Assembly: GCA_009760855.2 (NCBI GenBank)
Contig: WPIO01000029.1
Location: 1,246,001-1,310,000, forward strand
Origin: Cristatella mucedo
Taxonomy: Eukaryota > Bryozoa > Phylactolaemata > Cristatellidae
Reading direction: 5' to 3'
Length of the DNA stretch: 64,000 nucleotides
Below, one piece after another: positions 1 through 12,760 of this stretch; within the stretch, counting starts at the first letter, position 1; the number at the start of each line of letters is the position of its first letter. A program made the position numbers and the translations under genes. The notes beneath the pieces were generated by a model, which did no database searches, was not told the origin of the DNA, and saw only the letters and a list, made by a program, of their open reading frames with translations.

Positions 1-393
1 AACTTAAAGTAGGACTTACATGCGTGTTATTGATTTAGATTATTACATGCGTGTATTGATTTAGAGTCCCTGCATTATTTTCGGTTTATTTTTTCTTTGA
101 GTCGCGTACAATGTATGACGACGTCTTGGTCGAAGTCCAACGCCTTTCCTAGGCTTCGCTAGAATTGCACTGCAATGCTTGTGCCTCATTCATAAGAAAA
201 TTTTAGAGTAATTATATATCAACTGGCACCTTTCACACGAGATCTTTGTAATTGAACGGATTAACGGACAGATATTCTTAGTATGTTTCCGTCCACAAAA
301 TTTACATCTCACCAGCCAATTTAAGGACCATGCACGATATATTCTGCTACTTCATGCGGATAGCTCATGGCTGCAGTTGGGCTTTCATCTTTG

Positions 394-537
394 TTTGGCC
401 CAGTGGTTCAGGGTTTCAATTTTAACGACTGAGGTCAAGTTGAGTACATTCAGTGACCAAAGCCATGGGCACAAAGCCCGTGGCTTACGTGAAGTGCCTG
501 AAACGAGATCTTACAACGATGTGCAAATAAATTACAC
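394..537 (+). mobile_element. SINE-B copy, tRNA-derived, diverged
   Basis: A tRNA-like A box (TGGCCCAGTGGTTCAGG) is followed, after a poorly kept B-box region, by a tail GTGAAGTGCCTGAA..GAGAT. That tail matches the SINE-B tail seen at 46079 and 58176. An open frame of 77 codons over this segment is not a gene. The assignment rests on manual alignment to two better copies. Confidence 0.4.
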
Positions 538-1333
538 ATATTCCGTGAACGAAGAACCTGATAGTCTCTCCCTTCTCTCAAATCAGCTCATACCAAGTGC
601 ATGCCGCTGAGCAAATAAAGTACGTAAGCTTATACCATGTGAAAGGTACAGATGATTGAAATGTTGTGTTTCAGTAATAGTAGAGATCCCGGAAAAGATA
701 TTGAGGCTGCATTAGATTTTACAGGTAATCATAGGTGTGATCTTTGGCTTGAATATCCAATTTATATAGGCTCTGTTGAACGTTAAATATTTAATTAATT
801 TTTAGCAGAGGTTTGAAAGTGTGATGGCGCTGAGCTTCTTCTTTACTTTATAACTCCTGTAAAATGTGTCAAATGTGACGTGTCCGCTATTTTAAGGTAA
901 TGACACTGAGTCGGTTGTCCTTTGCTTGCGTTGCCTCGTTTAAGTGCTTTTATATTGGATATATTCTCCAGACTATTCACTTTTCTTTTTAATCTATTGG
1001 TTTAAAGACACACTCAATAACAAAAGGCCAAGGAAACTGTAGGCTTTATCTATAAACTAATATTCCTTAGATGCTCGGCGAACCATTTGAACATAATAGT
1101 CTTGTAAAGTTCCCCTAGCTTAACTTGCCATAAGCTCCTAGATTTGCAATTACATAAACTTCAGTGCTGCCTGACACGGCCAGCCTGAGTGTACGCTGAC
1201 CTTGATGTAAGCCCAGAGCAGCTGGTTAGCCTGGCCTGTCCTGATTCAAACACGCGACATCTGTCATGAAGTGTTCAAACCATACCTCCAGTCGTTTTTT
1301 TATCTTGTCAGCTTAAAGCTTTTGAGTTCTTTT

Positions 1334-1366
<33 letters not shown>

Positions 1367-2539
1367 ATCTTTTAAGTCATTCATAGACATGAGAGACTTT
1401 TCTGTCGAGTTTCGGCTAAGTGGCTCCGAGTGGCTTACTTTTGTCTTTGTTTTCCAACTGTCATTTAAGTTGGGAAGGCCTATAGTCCTCTCGTTTAGCT
1501 AATTATTTTCCAAAATCGATTGCTGCGCAAGCTCAGTGGTCCACAATGTCGGGCTGAAGCCGTCGTTTTTAGCATGCATCCCTGCAAAGTCACCGAAAAG
1601 TCCCACTTTGGATTAGAAGGCTGGCCTGAGTGTCGGCTTGGTTAGCTAGTGAACCAGCCCAATTGAATTTATAATTTGAGAGCTCCTCAGCTATTTTGAA
1701 AATTCTGTATAGAAAGAAATATGAAAACATATTTTATAATTATATTTAAGAAATTTCTTTATTCAACTAACGTAAATATAATGATCTGAAATTCTTTCGT
1801 CGATGCTGGGTAATGAATCCGCATAAAGTCACATGCACTGAGCGTGCAGACCTGCTGACCTCTAGATAAATATGAATAATGTAGTAAGCCACCCCCGAGG
1901 TGCAGAAACATAACCAGATTGTATGTATGAATCTCCATTGCATACTAATAACGTGAACAGCAAGGAATTTTCAGTAGCTTTGAGAACGGGTGTTGCTGGT
2001 ACATATCGTAATTAGCACATTAACCACCCTTCACCTTGATTGCCATGACAAATGGTGCTTCTGAACTTGTTGCATATTTTTCCTGGCTGAATACCATGCA
2101 CTGAGTAGCAGCAGATATTATTATTCTTTCTATAAACTTATTACCAGGAATAAAGGACAAAATAAGTCGACTGGGGTTTAAATTCTCAATCATCCAGTAC
2201 GCTGGAAACAGGATTGGGTAGATGGTAGAATTCTTAAGCCCATACTTACGTTGCTACCATCCATTGCAAAAGGCGCCACTATTAAAAATCCTTTTAACTG
2301 TTTCTCCTTCAGATACCATATGCTGCATCTATTAGGATTGAAAATACAAAAATCAAACCTAAAGTGTTAATCTGCATTTACTTGTAAAATTGTATGAATA
2401 GTCCAGAAACATTACTTTGACAATCATTATACTCACTGATTGACTTTTTAAACTTCTTTTGATCCTACTAGTTGGTGAGATAATAATAGGCAAGTTTCAT
2501 TATGCAAATGTAGTGTCTAACATGAAGAATCAACCAATC
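538..2539. other. Non-coding flank, no gene recognised
   Basis: AT-rich single-copy-looking sequence with a TGTC microsatellite near 1335. I see no open frame of useful length and no recognisable family. Confidence 0.5.
1335..1367. repeat. (TGTC)n then (TC)n microsatellite
   Basis: About seven tandem CTGT units followed by a short CT run. Confidence 0.9.
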
Positions 2540-3028
2540 TTTAGCTCCAGCCTATCTCTCAGATTTACTCCCCCATCAGGCCAAGCATCGTACCACCAGC
2601 TTTTCGGAATCCAACAGTTACAAATAACTCTTACAAGCCTCAAATCCTTTGGAGACCATGCATTTAGTTCGTATGCTCCCAAAGCGTGGAACTCCCTCCC
2701 GACCTACTTCAGAACATCCCCTGACCTGACCCCATTCAAAAAAAATTTAAAAACATACCTATTTAAGACAGCATTTAGTAGGTCCCTGTGATTCGTCCTT
2801 GATGTGCTTATGCGTGCTGACACTGTGCATGCTGCCACTAACCACATTTGCATGCTGACCCTGTGCATGTAACCCTTAACCATGTTATTCATTTTCTTTC
2901 TTTTTCAAGCATGATTTTACTCACCATTCAATTGCATTTCCCTTAGCAGCAAATGTAAAGCACCTAGAGAAAGATTGAGATCTCTGAGGGCGCTTTATCA
3001 AGTGCATTATTATTATTATTATTATTAT
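2540..3028 (+). mobile_element. LINE-A 3' fragment (CR1/L2-like), 5'-truncated
   Basis: The frame at 2459-2791 encodes the C-terminus of a non-LTR retrotransposon reverse transcriptase ([19 protein letters not shown], then FKKNLKTYLF). It is followed by a 3' UTR with the AGAGA..TCTCT hairpin, the phrase GGGCGCTTTATCAAGTGCATT and an (ATT)n tail. The same C-terminus and tail recur many times in the window. The copy starts abruptly, as 5'-truncated LINE insertions usually do. Confidence 0.85.
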
Positions 3029-3988
3029 AAACTAGATAATTCTTTGTATTTGAGAGAGTGATTCCATAGGTGAGTCCCTCAACCAAATAAAATGACTACG
3101 ATATACGTAAACGTTTCCTCACTTTGTTAGAGTACCTGTTAGCGTCTCTGGTAACCGTTTGACTATAGCAGGAAAACAAGTCTTTTGCTTGAAACCAAAA
3201 AGACAGTAAAAGCTGCCGTGTAACCATTTTACAGTTTCTAATGAAAATCTGTAAACAAAAAGGGTATGTATACAACCCATAGCAGTTAGTTTAATATTAT
3301 AGCCCGATTCGCTTCATAATCACAATAAATACAAATTGTTGATGTACCTTCTCTGTCTAGGTTCCAGCCTTTAGGACTTTGTGCTTAGGCTTCGCAACCT
3401 CTTGTGATTTAAGGCTGATCGCTAAATTTCGAAAACCTAGGTTTAGGGTTTGGGCTTAACTTTTTGTGGTTTAGGGTTTACAGTTTACTGATGCTAATGA
3501 CCATACTAAATTTTCTAATATGAGATCATTCCTTACCTCATAAGCTGGTTCTCTTCTTATAAAAAGACGCTTGATTAGCCTCACCTGGACACTCAGTCCT
3601 ACCGATCATTCTGTCTATACAGCAGTTTAGCCCCATAGATAAGCTAAAGGACAGAATTTAGCAGTTTAATTTAAGCAGTTAAGCATTAAATTGTTAAGCA
3701 TTTAAGCATTAAGCAGTTTGGCCTTCGCCATAATAAATGCTTCTATGCCTGGTTTTTCATTTTAAAACTGGATTTTCTCACGAGTGTTTGTACCTGCACG
3801 TTTTTTCCAGTACACATTTGCTGGCAGACATTGCCTCTTCCTTTAAGGTAATATCAGGGGGTTTAATGTATGGCCAAGGTCACTCGGCTGGTCAATAATC
3901 TTTGAGAAACTCATAGCTGGCTATTTGCTAAAATTGGAGAAGCAACTACGAATGATATAGAAACTCATTTATTCTCGTCATTAGGTAT

Positions 3989-4034
<46 letters not shown>

Positions 4035-6299
4035 TGCGATTGGTTTACGCTTGCTTACGAACTTCCATGGGGATGATTGCATTTGCACTTAGTCTTCATT
4101 TACTCTTCATGGAGTTCGAAACAACCCTCTGTAAATTGGAAATTAATAGTTAAAACGTATTGTTGTCGTGTTTGTAGGGCGTTGGGAACAGCTATTTGTC
4201 TTTTAAAAGCTTAATTACCTGGTAGTCAAATTCATTTCTATGAGTAAGTTTTTTGCGGTTGCCTTATTTGCATTCGTAAGAAAGTATTTTCTGGAGCCAA
4301 TCATTAAATATGATCAGCTGCTTTTTTATTTGTTTTAGCTCGGGAAAGTCAGTCGTAGCAATGGTCTGCCACTAGATGAGTCGAAAGGGCTAGGAATTTA
4401 CCAAATTACACGTTACTTCGCCAGGTCTTCAATTTCAAACTGAACGTCGTGCATCCGCTCTGGTTAAAGCTAGTACTAAAGCGTAATTTGCTTTATATCT
4501 TATTGAATAGAATACATTCGCAGTTTAAATTGCTAGAGCATTAACAAGACTTAGCAAAGAGTCGGTAACTAAAATTCATACTAAATGAGGCTGCTCTATG
4601 CATTTTTTGTAAAGGACAGTCTAGACTCGACGGTGACCTCGTTGAACGTTTAAGGGGAATGTTCAATAATTTGCAGTCTTTCACCAGTTTTTGGAAATTT
4701 GCCTGTTAAAAGACAAACTAATTATAAATGTAATCCCAAAATTTTGTGGTTGGCAGATGACCGGAACATAGTCAGTAAAAGTATTTTGAAAGACGTAATT
4801 AAACCGAAAGTGGTACGTCGAGCTCGACAGATTTTTTTTAAAACCCGACCTCCCGAACCAAGCGTTCGCCATGAATTTTGTAAATATCAGGTATTTAGCT
4901 CTGTATGGACCCGCAGAACTTAGTTCAAACTTTAAAAAATACGCTAAATTAAAAAAATGACACGCACCCTCGAGCTCAAAGGTCCGACTGGTATTATACC
5001 GATCATAAAGGTCATAAGAACGTCAACTCTATCAGCTGGGGCCCACTCCCGCCTCCGCTTCCCCGCCCCGCCCATAGCAACCGGCTGCAAACGGCTTTTC
5101 AAGGCCCATTCCTTATTTACTTGGCAGAAACATATTTACATTGGTATATTTACGTCAGCTCAGAAACTGAAAGCGGTTCTTGTTTGGCAAGTAGACAATA
5201 ATTAGAGATAGTCGATTGAGTATTTACTGATGCCGCGGCCTCCATAACTAAGGAGTCCATCACCAACGCACCTACTGAATAGCGGGATGGTTAATATGGT
5301 TCCTGTAGCGGCCATAATTCACGAGGCAATGCTATCTGGTGGCCGGTCAGCGTGGTGTCTTGGATGGAGCTAACGCACTGTTCACTTGGAATCAAACTGA
5401 AAACGTTGATTCGATTGGCAACATGTTACGACGGTTATGGGCTTTTTGACAGCAAGTTACGTGCTGCCAGCTGGTTGAGCTATAAGCTGGCAACTTTGAC
5501 TGTACTTCCTGAACAGTTAGGTTTTGAGCCTTGGAGATGCTTCAGATTCGCCATCTATGGCCACAACGACTTAAAATTTGGAATATAAACACTGGTCAAC
5601 TTTCTTGACCAGAGGCATTCTCAAGTTTGGTTATATGTGAAGTGAGTATAGCGCCACTGTCCTTTAAAGTCACATGATTAAAACTTTCCTGATTAATGTG
5701 ATTTTTTAAACGTCACAAATTTGTTTATCTACTTTTTAGAAGACACTCATGCTCAACAAAGTGTTCTGCATCTTTGAGAGGTTTAACATGTTTCTGAAAT
5801 GCATAGTAATGAATCCTTTTGAATAAAACCGAAGTGATATACCTAAGAGAAATTTGATCTTGACTTTTACATGTCATCAGAAGGTCAAATGGGCACCATT
5901 GTTGCATCAAAAGATAAATAATGTTGCTCTTGTTGTTTTCGCAAATTTGCATGCCTTTCGGTCGATTAGTATATGAGAAATATCAATAAATGTGTTTTCA
6001 GGGGATAACTCCTATAGTACTCCTATAGGGGCGAGGATAACTCCTGTGATTCACAGGCTGTTCCACCCCTGACTATTGCAGCTTGGTGTGAGCTCCGTTT
6101 TCCTTGTGCACTAATGGGATTCAGCTCGATAGGCCATCCAGCTTGGTGACACGATTTTTCTGTGTATCGTTGCAAGAGAGTAAGCTTGCAGAAGTGAGAT
6201 CCGGGCTTAGGGAGAGAGTGAACAAAAAGCAAGTGCTCCAAAGAATTTTAGGTTGCTTTGAGATGACAGTTAAGCTGCTGGATACAGATGAGCAGGTTG
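3029..6299. other. Intergenic sequence, no gene recognised
   Basis: Mostly AT-rich sequence with a TA microsatellite. Short open frames at 4681-5205, 5352-5588 and 5725-5952 show no family signature, no paired exons and no support beyond being open. Confidence 0.5.
3991..4031. repeat. (TA)n microsatellite
   Basis: Uninterrupted TA dinucleotide run of about 40 bp. Confidence 0.95.
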
Positions 6300-6307
6300 T
6301 GCAATGC

Positions 6308-6505
6308 CTATTCAATTAACGTGTTGTTCAGATGGGTAAATACCATAAAGAGAATGGAGGACGGTATGAAAACGTTTAAGTCAATGGCCTGCTTGATAGG
6401 GAGCCAATGTGGATGTGCAAGCAGCAATACAATGCAGAAACTGCAACGGTTACGACCGAGAAGACTTGCTGGTGAGTTTTGCCCCAAGTGTAAGTGCCTT
6501 ATCAA
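6308..6505 (-). mobile_element. LINE-A reverse-transcriptase fragment, degenerate
   Basis: The minus-strand reading contains HPHWLPIKQAIDLNV preceded by a QNSPASLLGR-like segment. This corresponds to the [10 protein letters not shown] ... [14 protein letters not shown] region of the LINE-A copy at 16758. It directly abuts the 3' end of a LINE-B copy at 6506. Confidence 0.6.
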
Positions 6506-7760
6506 TGAATCTCCGTCAGTAACTCCACAAAGTCATAAAGACCATGTGGGTGTTACGCAGGAGAGTTTTGTATAGCGCACTCATAGCCTAAGCGGCTTTC
6601 GGTACGCATTCGGTAGCCAACAGAATTCGTCTCACGCTACAAAAAGAAATTGGGAAGCATAGCAGAGTCAGGAGAGCAGTTAAGGGAGTGAGTAACATGG
6701 AAGTAGCAGCTCAGGACCGCTGAAAATGATGAGCCATAGTCGGAAGCAGAAGAGTAGTTGTCGTTGCATAAGAATTGTGGAAGGGAGTTCCACAGTCTAG
6801 GACCGGTCGACCTGCAGCTTCTAACTCCAGCGGTCTTTAGGGGGATGAATGGACAGCTAATTTATTGTCAGCACATGACCTGAGGGCGCTAAAAGGCTGA
6901 AACTGGGGCAGCAGTTCAGCTAGGAACGAGGGTGCCAAGCCATAGGGGCCTTGTGAGTCAGCCTAAGAATTTTGCTCTGTATCCGTTGCTCAACCAGCAA
7001 CCATCCTAGCTCTTTTAGCAAATGAGACTCGTGCTCAAACCTCTGGGACTTGAAGACTAGCCTTGCAGCCATATTCATAGTCAGCTGCAGTGGCCTATTA
7101 GCTTTCTTTGGTGGCCCAGCCAAAAGGGAATTACAATAATCAAGCCGAGGCAGAACTAAGGAGCTAGTTAAATTTTTGGCAAGTCACTGTGGAAGACAGC
7201 TCCTGATCTTGGAAAGGGATCGGACGTGACGGTTAGCTGTGGAAGCAGTCTTCTGAATGAAGCTTTTAAAATTTATGTAGCTGTCGAAAACGACACTTAA
7301 GCGCACGTAGTGATGGTCGCACAACAGCATTAACTACTAAAAGAGCGAAGCCTTTTAATCCAGCCGCAGGCTTGGGGTGTCCTATGAGCAGCAGTTCGGT
7401 TGTATCGTTATTTAGCTTCAAGAAGTTTCCCGCCATCCAGGATCGAATGTCGGCAGGCAATCATTCACTTTTTCAGTTGCTGCAGCAGATTCAGACGGTT
7501 TGAATGACAAATCATCAGCATAAAAGTAATATTCTATTCCATAGGCCTTAATGACTTGTTCAAGAGGTTGAGTATGAATGGAGAACAGTAGGGACCGTGT
7601 ACGTACCCTTGAGGGACTCCACAGGTGACCTGTCTCGTGTGTGAGACCTGACCTATATGCGACACGGATTTAACACGATCAGACAAGTACGATTTGAACC
7701 ATGCCAGTACATCGTCTGCCAGACCGATCGTTGTTCTCAATCGTCCTTACAGAGGCTTGA
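6506..7760 (-). mobile_element. LINE-B copy with reverse-transcriptase motifs, broken
   Basis: Minus-strand LINE of the CR1/L2 (Jockey) type. In protein order the pieces are a frame at 7740-7534 with FKSYLSDR and a GVPQG box (the usual GVPQGSVLGP, altered here), then YADD at about 7522-7511, then an LGVVF-like region near 7320. After that comes [16 protein letters not shown] with LLKELGWL at 7123-6920, and a 3' UTR reaching the terminal block near 6510. Frameshifts split the frame, so it is a pseudogene. Confidence 0.8.
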
Positions 7761-8039
7761 AGACTTGCAAGCAGTGATTTACAGAAGACAAGATGGAATG
7801 TGTTCAATCCATGTAGCCAACACGGGTATGTTCGCCCTGTCTAAGCAGCCCCATGTTTTTGCCATGTTACCAAGCTGAAAATAGACAAGACGACTTTGGA
7901 GCTGAAGTCTTCGTCTAGCGAAATATCCTTTGAAGTAGGACGCCCTGATTTCGTGCACACGCAACACAAAATGTTCAGGCATAGCCGATGTTCAATGATA
8001 GACTTTTCAATTTACTGAGTAACACTAGGTCTAGCAGCC

Positions 8040-8125
8040 ATTAGTAAATTAGTTGTATCATTATTGAATTTAAGAAAGTTTCTTCCCATCCGAATATATT
8101 GACTATCTTATTCGGCAGACTATGC
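8040..8125 (-). mobile_element. LINE-B internal fragment
   Basis: The stretch around TTGTATCATTATTGAATTT parallels the LINE-B segment at 7397-7450 (minus-strand product FLKLNNDTTELLL). It is short and diverged. Confidence 0.5.
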
Positions 8126-8261
8126 AGCGTTAGGCTTAGATATCTCGGAGCCTGCACGAATACCGAAGCATTGGCGTGCTACGGCCGCCAGACTATGACT
8201 ACAGTTGTTTATTTGTCGTTTCTGAATTTCAATCAACGATTGGGCATCAGTTGTTACACCT

Positions 8262-8356
8262 GGCCTCGGTGTGGCTGAGGGGGGAGTAAAATTGCTCGCT
8301 TTTAATGAGAAATCTTGTGGGCTCGAGCCCCACGGCATATATAAAGCACCTGCGGT
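8262..8356 (+). mobile_element. SINE-B-related tRNA-like fragment
   Basis: A GTGTGGCTGAGG A-box-like start is followed by GTGGGCTCGAGCCCC, a B-box-like core shared with the SINE-B copy at 58176. Then comes GGCATATATAAAGCACCTG, matching the beginning of the shared tail. Truncated. Confidence 0.45.
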
Positions 8357-9129
8357 TAGTGTTTCTGTGCGTGCGTGCATGATTCTAGTTGCTGGTCACG
8401 GCAGCGCTAGGCCAGTGCAGGCAGACCGGTAGTGTCCCCCACTAACCCGGGATCTAACAGCTGGTGGATGTGGCCCAAGGGACGGGCCAGTGCTCAGCTG
8501 TGGTCAGGTGGCTGGGGTTTAGACACAGGCCGGCTTTGTCCTCCCGCCAGCGCACGGGGCAAAGTTGTGGCTTGGAGGGAGTGAATGCAGTCAGAACGCC
8601 GGCCCACGAGAGAACGGTTGTGTTTGGGAAGAGCTGCAGGCGACTAGGAAAATTCACGTTCTTGCGAGCTAGCTTCGACGTTCTGCCTGCTTATGCGTGA
8701 GTACGTGCGTGCGTGCTTGTTGGGAGAGCATTATTAATCTACAGTACCTGGATAGGGACGAGGTACACCAAGGACGCTAAAAAAATGGCAAATATTTGCT
8801 CTTATTTTTCCAACATGTTTAGGCAGCATAAAAGCCGCAAGTCGCCCACCACTAAAGCAGTTCTGCTCAAGGTGTCGAGCCGGTTGCTTGTGCTTTGGAA
8901 TTCCTATCCAGCAATCTGCAATCGCTCTTGCTCTACATCACCTTATACGTAGCTTTGAAAAGAATGCTCCACTTTAAGCGTTTGTGGCTGCTGCTTTAAG
9001 TTAAAGCTTCTCATCATTGCTAATATACTCTGGTATCATCGTAATAACTACGTTTGCTGCTAAAGCTAAAAGATATCTGATCAAACAGCATCACTTCTGC
9101 ATGGTTGAAGAGTATTGTCGGTTATTTCC

Positions 9130-9205
9130 ATGCAGCTAGACTCAAACCCACGGACTGGTTAGGGCAGTTTGAGCTCCTTATCCTAAGCTAAGCACCAAGA
9201 GGTTG
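9130..9205 (-). mobile_element. Possible tRNA-like SINE remnant
   Basis: The minus strand has TAGCTTAGGATAAGG (A-box-like), followed about 30 nt later by GGGTTTGAGTC (B-box-like). No cloverleaf could be built, so this is more likely a SINE head than a tRNA gene. Confidence 0.25.
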
Positions 9206-9499
9206 ACTTATTCATCGGCCTCATTTACGCACAGACAATGGAGCCTTATCAGTTATCGCTCCCACTTGCAGCAGATAATAAAGGATTTCGTGCTGGTGGA
9301 TTTAAATATGACGCCTGGGTTGTGAAGAGCAAGAACCAAAGCAGCGTTCTGCCATTCTGTAAAGAAGCTTCTAGGGTAAAGCTTCACCAGGCATTTACAG
9401 GACGTCGGCCAAGACTAGGACGTCTACGGGTGCTGCGTCTGCGCTCTTTAGACTTTAGAAATGAATTATTTTCTATCCTAGACTGACAGAAGCCAAATT

Positions 9500-11110
9500 T
9501 GAGCAGGTGAGGCAGTACTAGCGGATGAGCAACATCCGTTTGCAGTTGCAGTTTTTTCTTGACAGTGCATTATCCCTGAAGGCATGCCCGAAGTAACCGC
9601 TAGAAACATTTAAATGAAACGCCAATGCTGACAGGAGTCTTGTGTGCTCAGAGTAATGCTGCGGCTTGGGCCGCATTGTCAGACGTGGTGTGCCCACGCA
9701 GTCCCCAGAGGAGCAAGATGGACGCTCTGAGCCATTAAAGTTTACAAGAGGCCTCTGAGCCTGGTGGCGTTCCTGACCAGTGAGCCACCGGGCTGCAAGT
9801 GTGAACTGACGACTTAGCACGTTGCAGGCCGTCCTTGAAGTAAGCCTGCGACGGTGAATTATTAGCCAGAGCAAAGCTTCAGTTTCCCGGTACCGGCTCT
9901 AGTATTAGTGGTTCGCCGGTTCGCACAGCACCGCCGGTTCGCACAGCGGTAACGAGCGACGCTACACTGAGCTAACCGAGCGATGCCCAAGCACCGCTCA
10001 GCTACAGGCAGCATCGTCGGCTTCACCGTCTCAGGCCGACGCTTTGCCTCATCTTTTTTCACAATGCTTAGTTCTGCGGCCGAGCAGGACGTGGCCGCGA
10101 TTAATGCTTCCTAAGCTGCAGCTTCCAGGGGCTAGCTGACGCATTGGAACCGGTCGCATCGACCAGGCGCTAGTTGAGGTATTAGCTGTTCCGGTACAGG
10201 CAACGCTGTGGGTTGGCAAGGCAATTAAGAGCTTAGCGATGTAGCCACTGTTGAGCTAATCGGGCAGCCCCAACCGCCACACAGTCACACAGCTAGGGGC
10301 AGCTTCAGAGGCGAAGCCAGGATTGAAGCGTCGGGGTGGCAATGGGGGTCGCGGACTGAGCCCGTGTAAAGGTGGCCTGGTGCTCCCCCACCCCAATGCC
10401 TGCGGCAAACGAAAATTGGCCGAAATAGCCATACAGGCCACTTCAGCCTTGCCAAGCATCAGGGGGCCAGCGAAAACCCGCAAGCCAGACGAGGTCAGAC
10501 CCGGTCAGACTGGGCTCCCACTAACCCAGCATGGGGTGGCAGCTGCCACCCCTGCCTCACTCCCCCTGCTTCGCCTTTGGGCAGCATCGTCGGCCTCAAT
10601 GGCCTCATGTCGCCGCGATAGGGCACCTATCTGGCAATGCAACGTAGCATTGATACGGTGCACACAAGGCTGGGGTCAAAAGCAGTGACTCAGGTCAGAA
10701 ACGGTGACGACCATCCCAGCGGCTGACTTGTTTGCCCACTCTTGGCTGCCATTTTAATAACCAGTTCCGGCTTGTTTGCTCAGGACATTCCAGGCACGAC
10801 GCGGTCTGCAACAGCCCGGCGACCTCTCTCCGGGACAGGAGGCCGGCCAGCCGTGTAGCAGCTTCTTTGCTTTGGACGCTGCCCGAGCCCGTGAGTATAA
10901 CCGCGCTTACCGACTCCGCAGAATGTGCGGCCGTGAATGCAGTCGCAAGTGAAAGCACTTGCCACCATTCTCCCTGCTGCTGATCAGCACTCAGCATTCT
11001 TTCATGCGGCGGTGGGGGCGTGGCTCGTGGCACTCACCTGACGTGGCGCCCTGACCGACCTCATGCCAGACAATCCCGCACTCTTGATGGACGGGCGGTG
11101 ACTATTCTCG
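9500..11110. other. GC-rich block of unknown origin
   Basis: Clearly more GC-rich than its AT-rich surroundings. It contains short internal repeats: CGCCGGTTCGCACAGC twice near 9913-9947, and GGCAGCATCGTCGGC near 10007 and 10580. Several overlapping frames are open on both strands (9518-9874 minus; 10323-10688 plus; 10695-11033 minus), as expected where stop codons are rare. None has a recognisable domain. A transposon remnant or a CpG-rich segment are both possible. Confidence 0.4.
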
Positions 11111-11387
11111 AATATGATTGCTTTTATAGCCACAATAAGCGCATAATTTTCACCTGAAAAAGATAGTTGGCAACAGCGACTTTTTGCTTCGCTGTTCGAC
11201 TAGCTGATGAGCTCACTTATACAGTTTTCATAGGGCAGCATCTTTATGGCTGTCAATTCTAGCACATCTTTCGCAACCATTCTGTGCTGCTAATTCGGTG
11301 CTTTGAAATTCCTCGACTGTAATCTGACTCAAATATCCTCAAACTTGTATCGTTTCTCTGTGACTTGAAATGGAATTCACTTACACA

Positions 11388-11550
11388 ACTCGTAGTCAAC
11401 GATATCTACTCTTGTTGCTACTGACTGTGCCATACCCGTTTAAGCCGCCCTGAGCTCATGAGCTTCTACTTCCATGCTATTCACTACCTCTACTGTCCTC
11501 CTGACTCAGCTATGCTTATTGCTTTCTCTTTTTTGAAGATGAAGTCGGTC
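11388..11550 (+). mobile_element. LINE-B 3' coding fragment, degenerate
   Basis: AACGATATCTACTCTTG, then a segment ending CTTCCATGCTATTCACTACCT and CTCAGCTATGCTT, parallels 54555-54670 of the better LINE-B copy (product NDIYSPDG, then [10 protein letters not shown]). Diverged. Confidence 0.55.
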
Positions 11551-12214
11551 TTGAGAAGTACAGCTCATACTTATTCTTGAGTCATTTTACTTAAATTGGC
11601 TGGATGAGTTTCGTGATGTTAAAAATTATCAGCAGAAGCACATTAACTTTAGGAATTGTCGGTGCTAATTCAAATTGAAACGATGCTAAGGATTGCCAAT
11701 ACTTACGGAAAGAGCGAGATCGTGCTAATTAAAAAATTGCATTCAGATCTTGCAGTGGCTTGTCAATATGACATCTGAAATTAGGTTTCCCTTGAACTTG
11801 GGTTTACCTTGGTGAACTGGGTCTGCAATTCTAAAGACCAAGATCATTCGTTTGAATACTCTTGCATATTAAGATACCGGACCTATTTGTCGCTGTGCTT
11901 GCTTAATGCTAATATAGGCAACTGCAATTAGCAACCATGTACCATTAAATGACTGGAGCTCGTGGGTGCAAAATGCAGCCTGTAGGAGTATCGGTCGTGA
12001 TTGTCTTAACTTTCCCACGACTTCGGGCCGATATGAGCAGCTGGCCAATCCTAAAGCCAATTTACCAATTTAGAGCTTTGACAACCACTTTTAGCCATGT
12101 TTATTCTCTTAAAATTTGGTCTACCTCCTGGAAATGCTTATGAGGTCGGGCTTTCCGCGTTCGGTAAGGCATCAAAACACACTCTTTCTTTCAGATTCAA
12201 AACTTTTGTTAACT

Positions 12215-12390
12215 AGTTGAAGCAGGCTCAAATCCTTTGAAGATATCGGAAATTTAGCTCCTTATATTCCTAAATTAAATGTGAAACTTTCTATCCGTTG
12301 ATGCCTCGACATCGCAAGATGACTTTATTTAAAAAAGAGCTAAAGATCTGTTTGCAGCAGATAGCATTTGCTCAGTCGGTTTAACTGGCT
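12215..12390 (+). mobile_element. LINE-A coding fragment, heavily degenerate
   Basis: Ordered matches to LINE-A are CAAATCCTTTGAAGAT, ATTTAGCTCCTTAT, then ACTTTATTTAAAAAAGAGCT and AGATAGCATTT. They correspond to [22 protein letters not shown] and TAF of the intact C-terminus. Many substitutions and small gaps. Confidence 0.45.
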
Positions 12391-12670
12391 ATTTATGCGC
12401 TTGTTTTTGAAATTGCTTATGCTATCACTAAACAAGGAAATTGTTTAACTAAACTGTAAGAAAAGTGCTTAGAAATAAATGCATTTTTCTTATGGCTATA
12501 TACCAATTTTTCATTAAAAAGTTCAGAATAACTTCAAAGTTTAAAAATTGGAGCACCCAGCTGCACAGCATTGCAACAAGCACACACAAAAGTATCACGG
12601 GCAAGTTATATTTACAATGTGCTTGCATCCTTGTAGTGTAGTTGTTTTGTGTTTCTCGTGTTTTTATTTT

Positions 12671-12702
12671 GAGTGTGTGCGTGTGTATGCGTGTGTGTGT
12701 GC

Positions 12703-12755
<53 letters not shown>

Positions 12756-12760
12756 TGTGC
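12671..12760. repeat. (GT)n microsatellite
   Basis: About 90 bp of GT repeats with a few GC and AT interruptions. It creates spurious open frames on both strands. Confidence 0.95.

Noticed and set aside
3440-3482. Telomere-like TTAGGG pieces
   Set aside because: Only two isolated TTTAGGGTTT occurrences, with no array.
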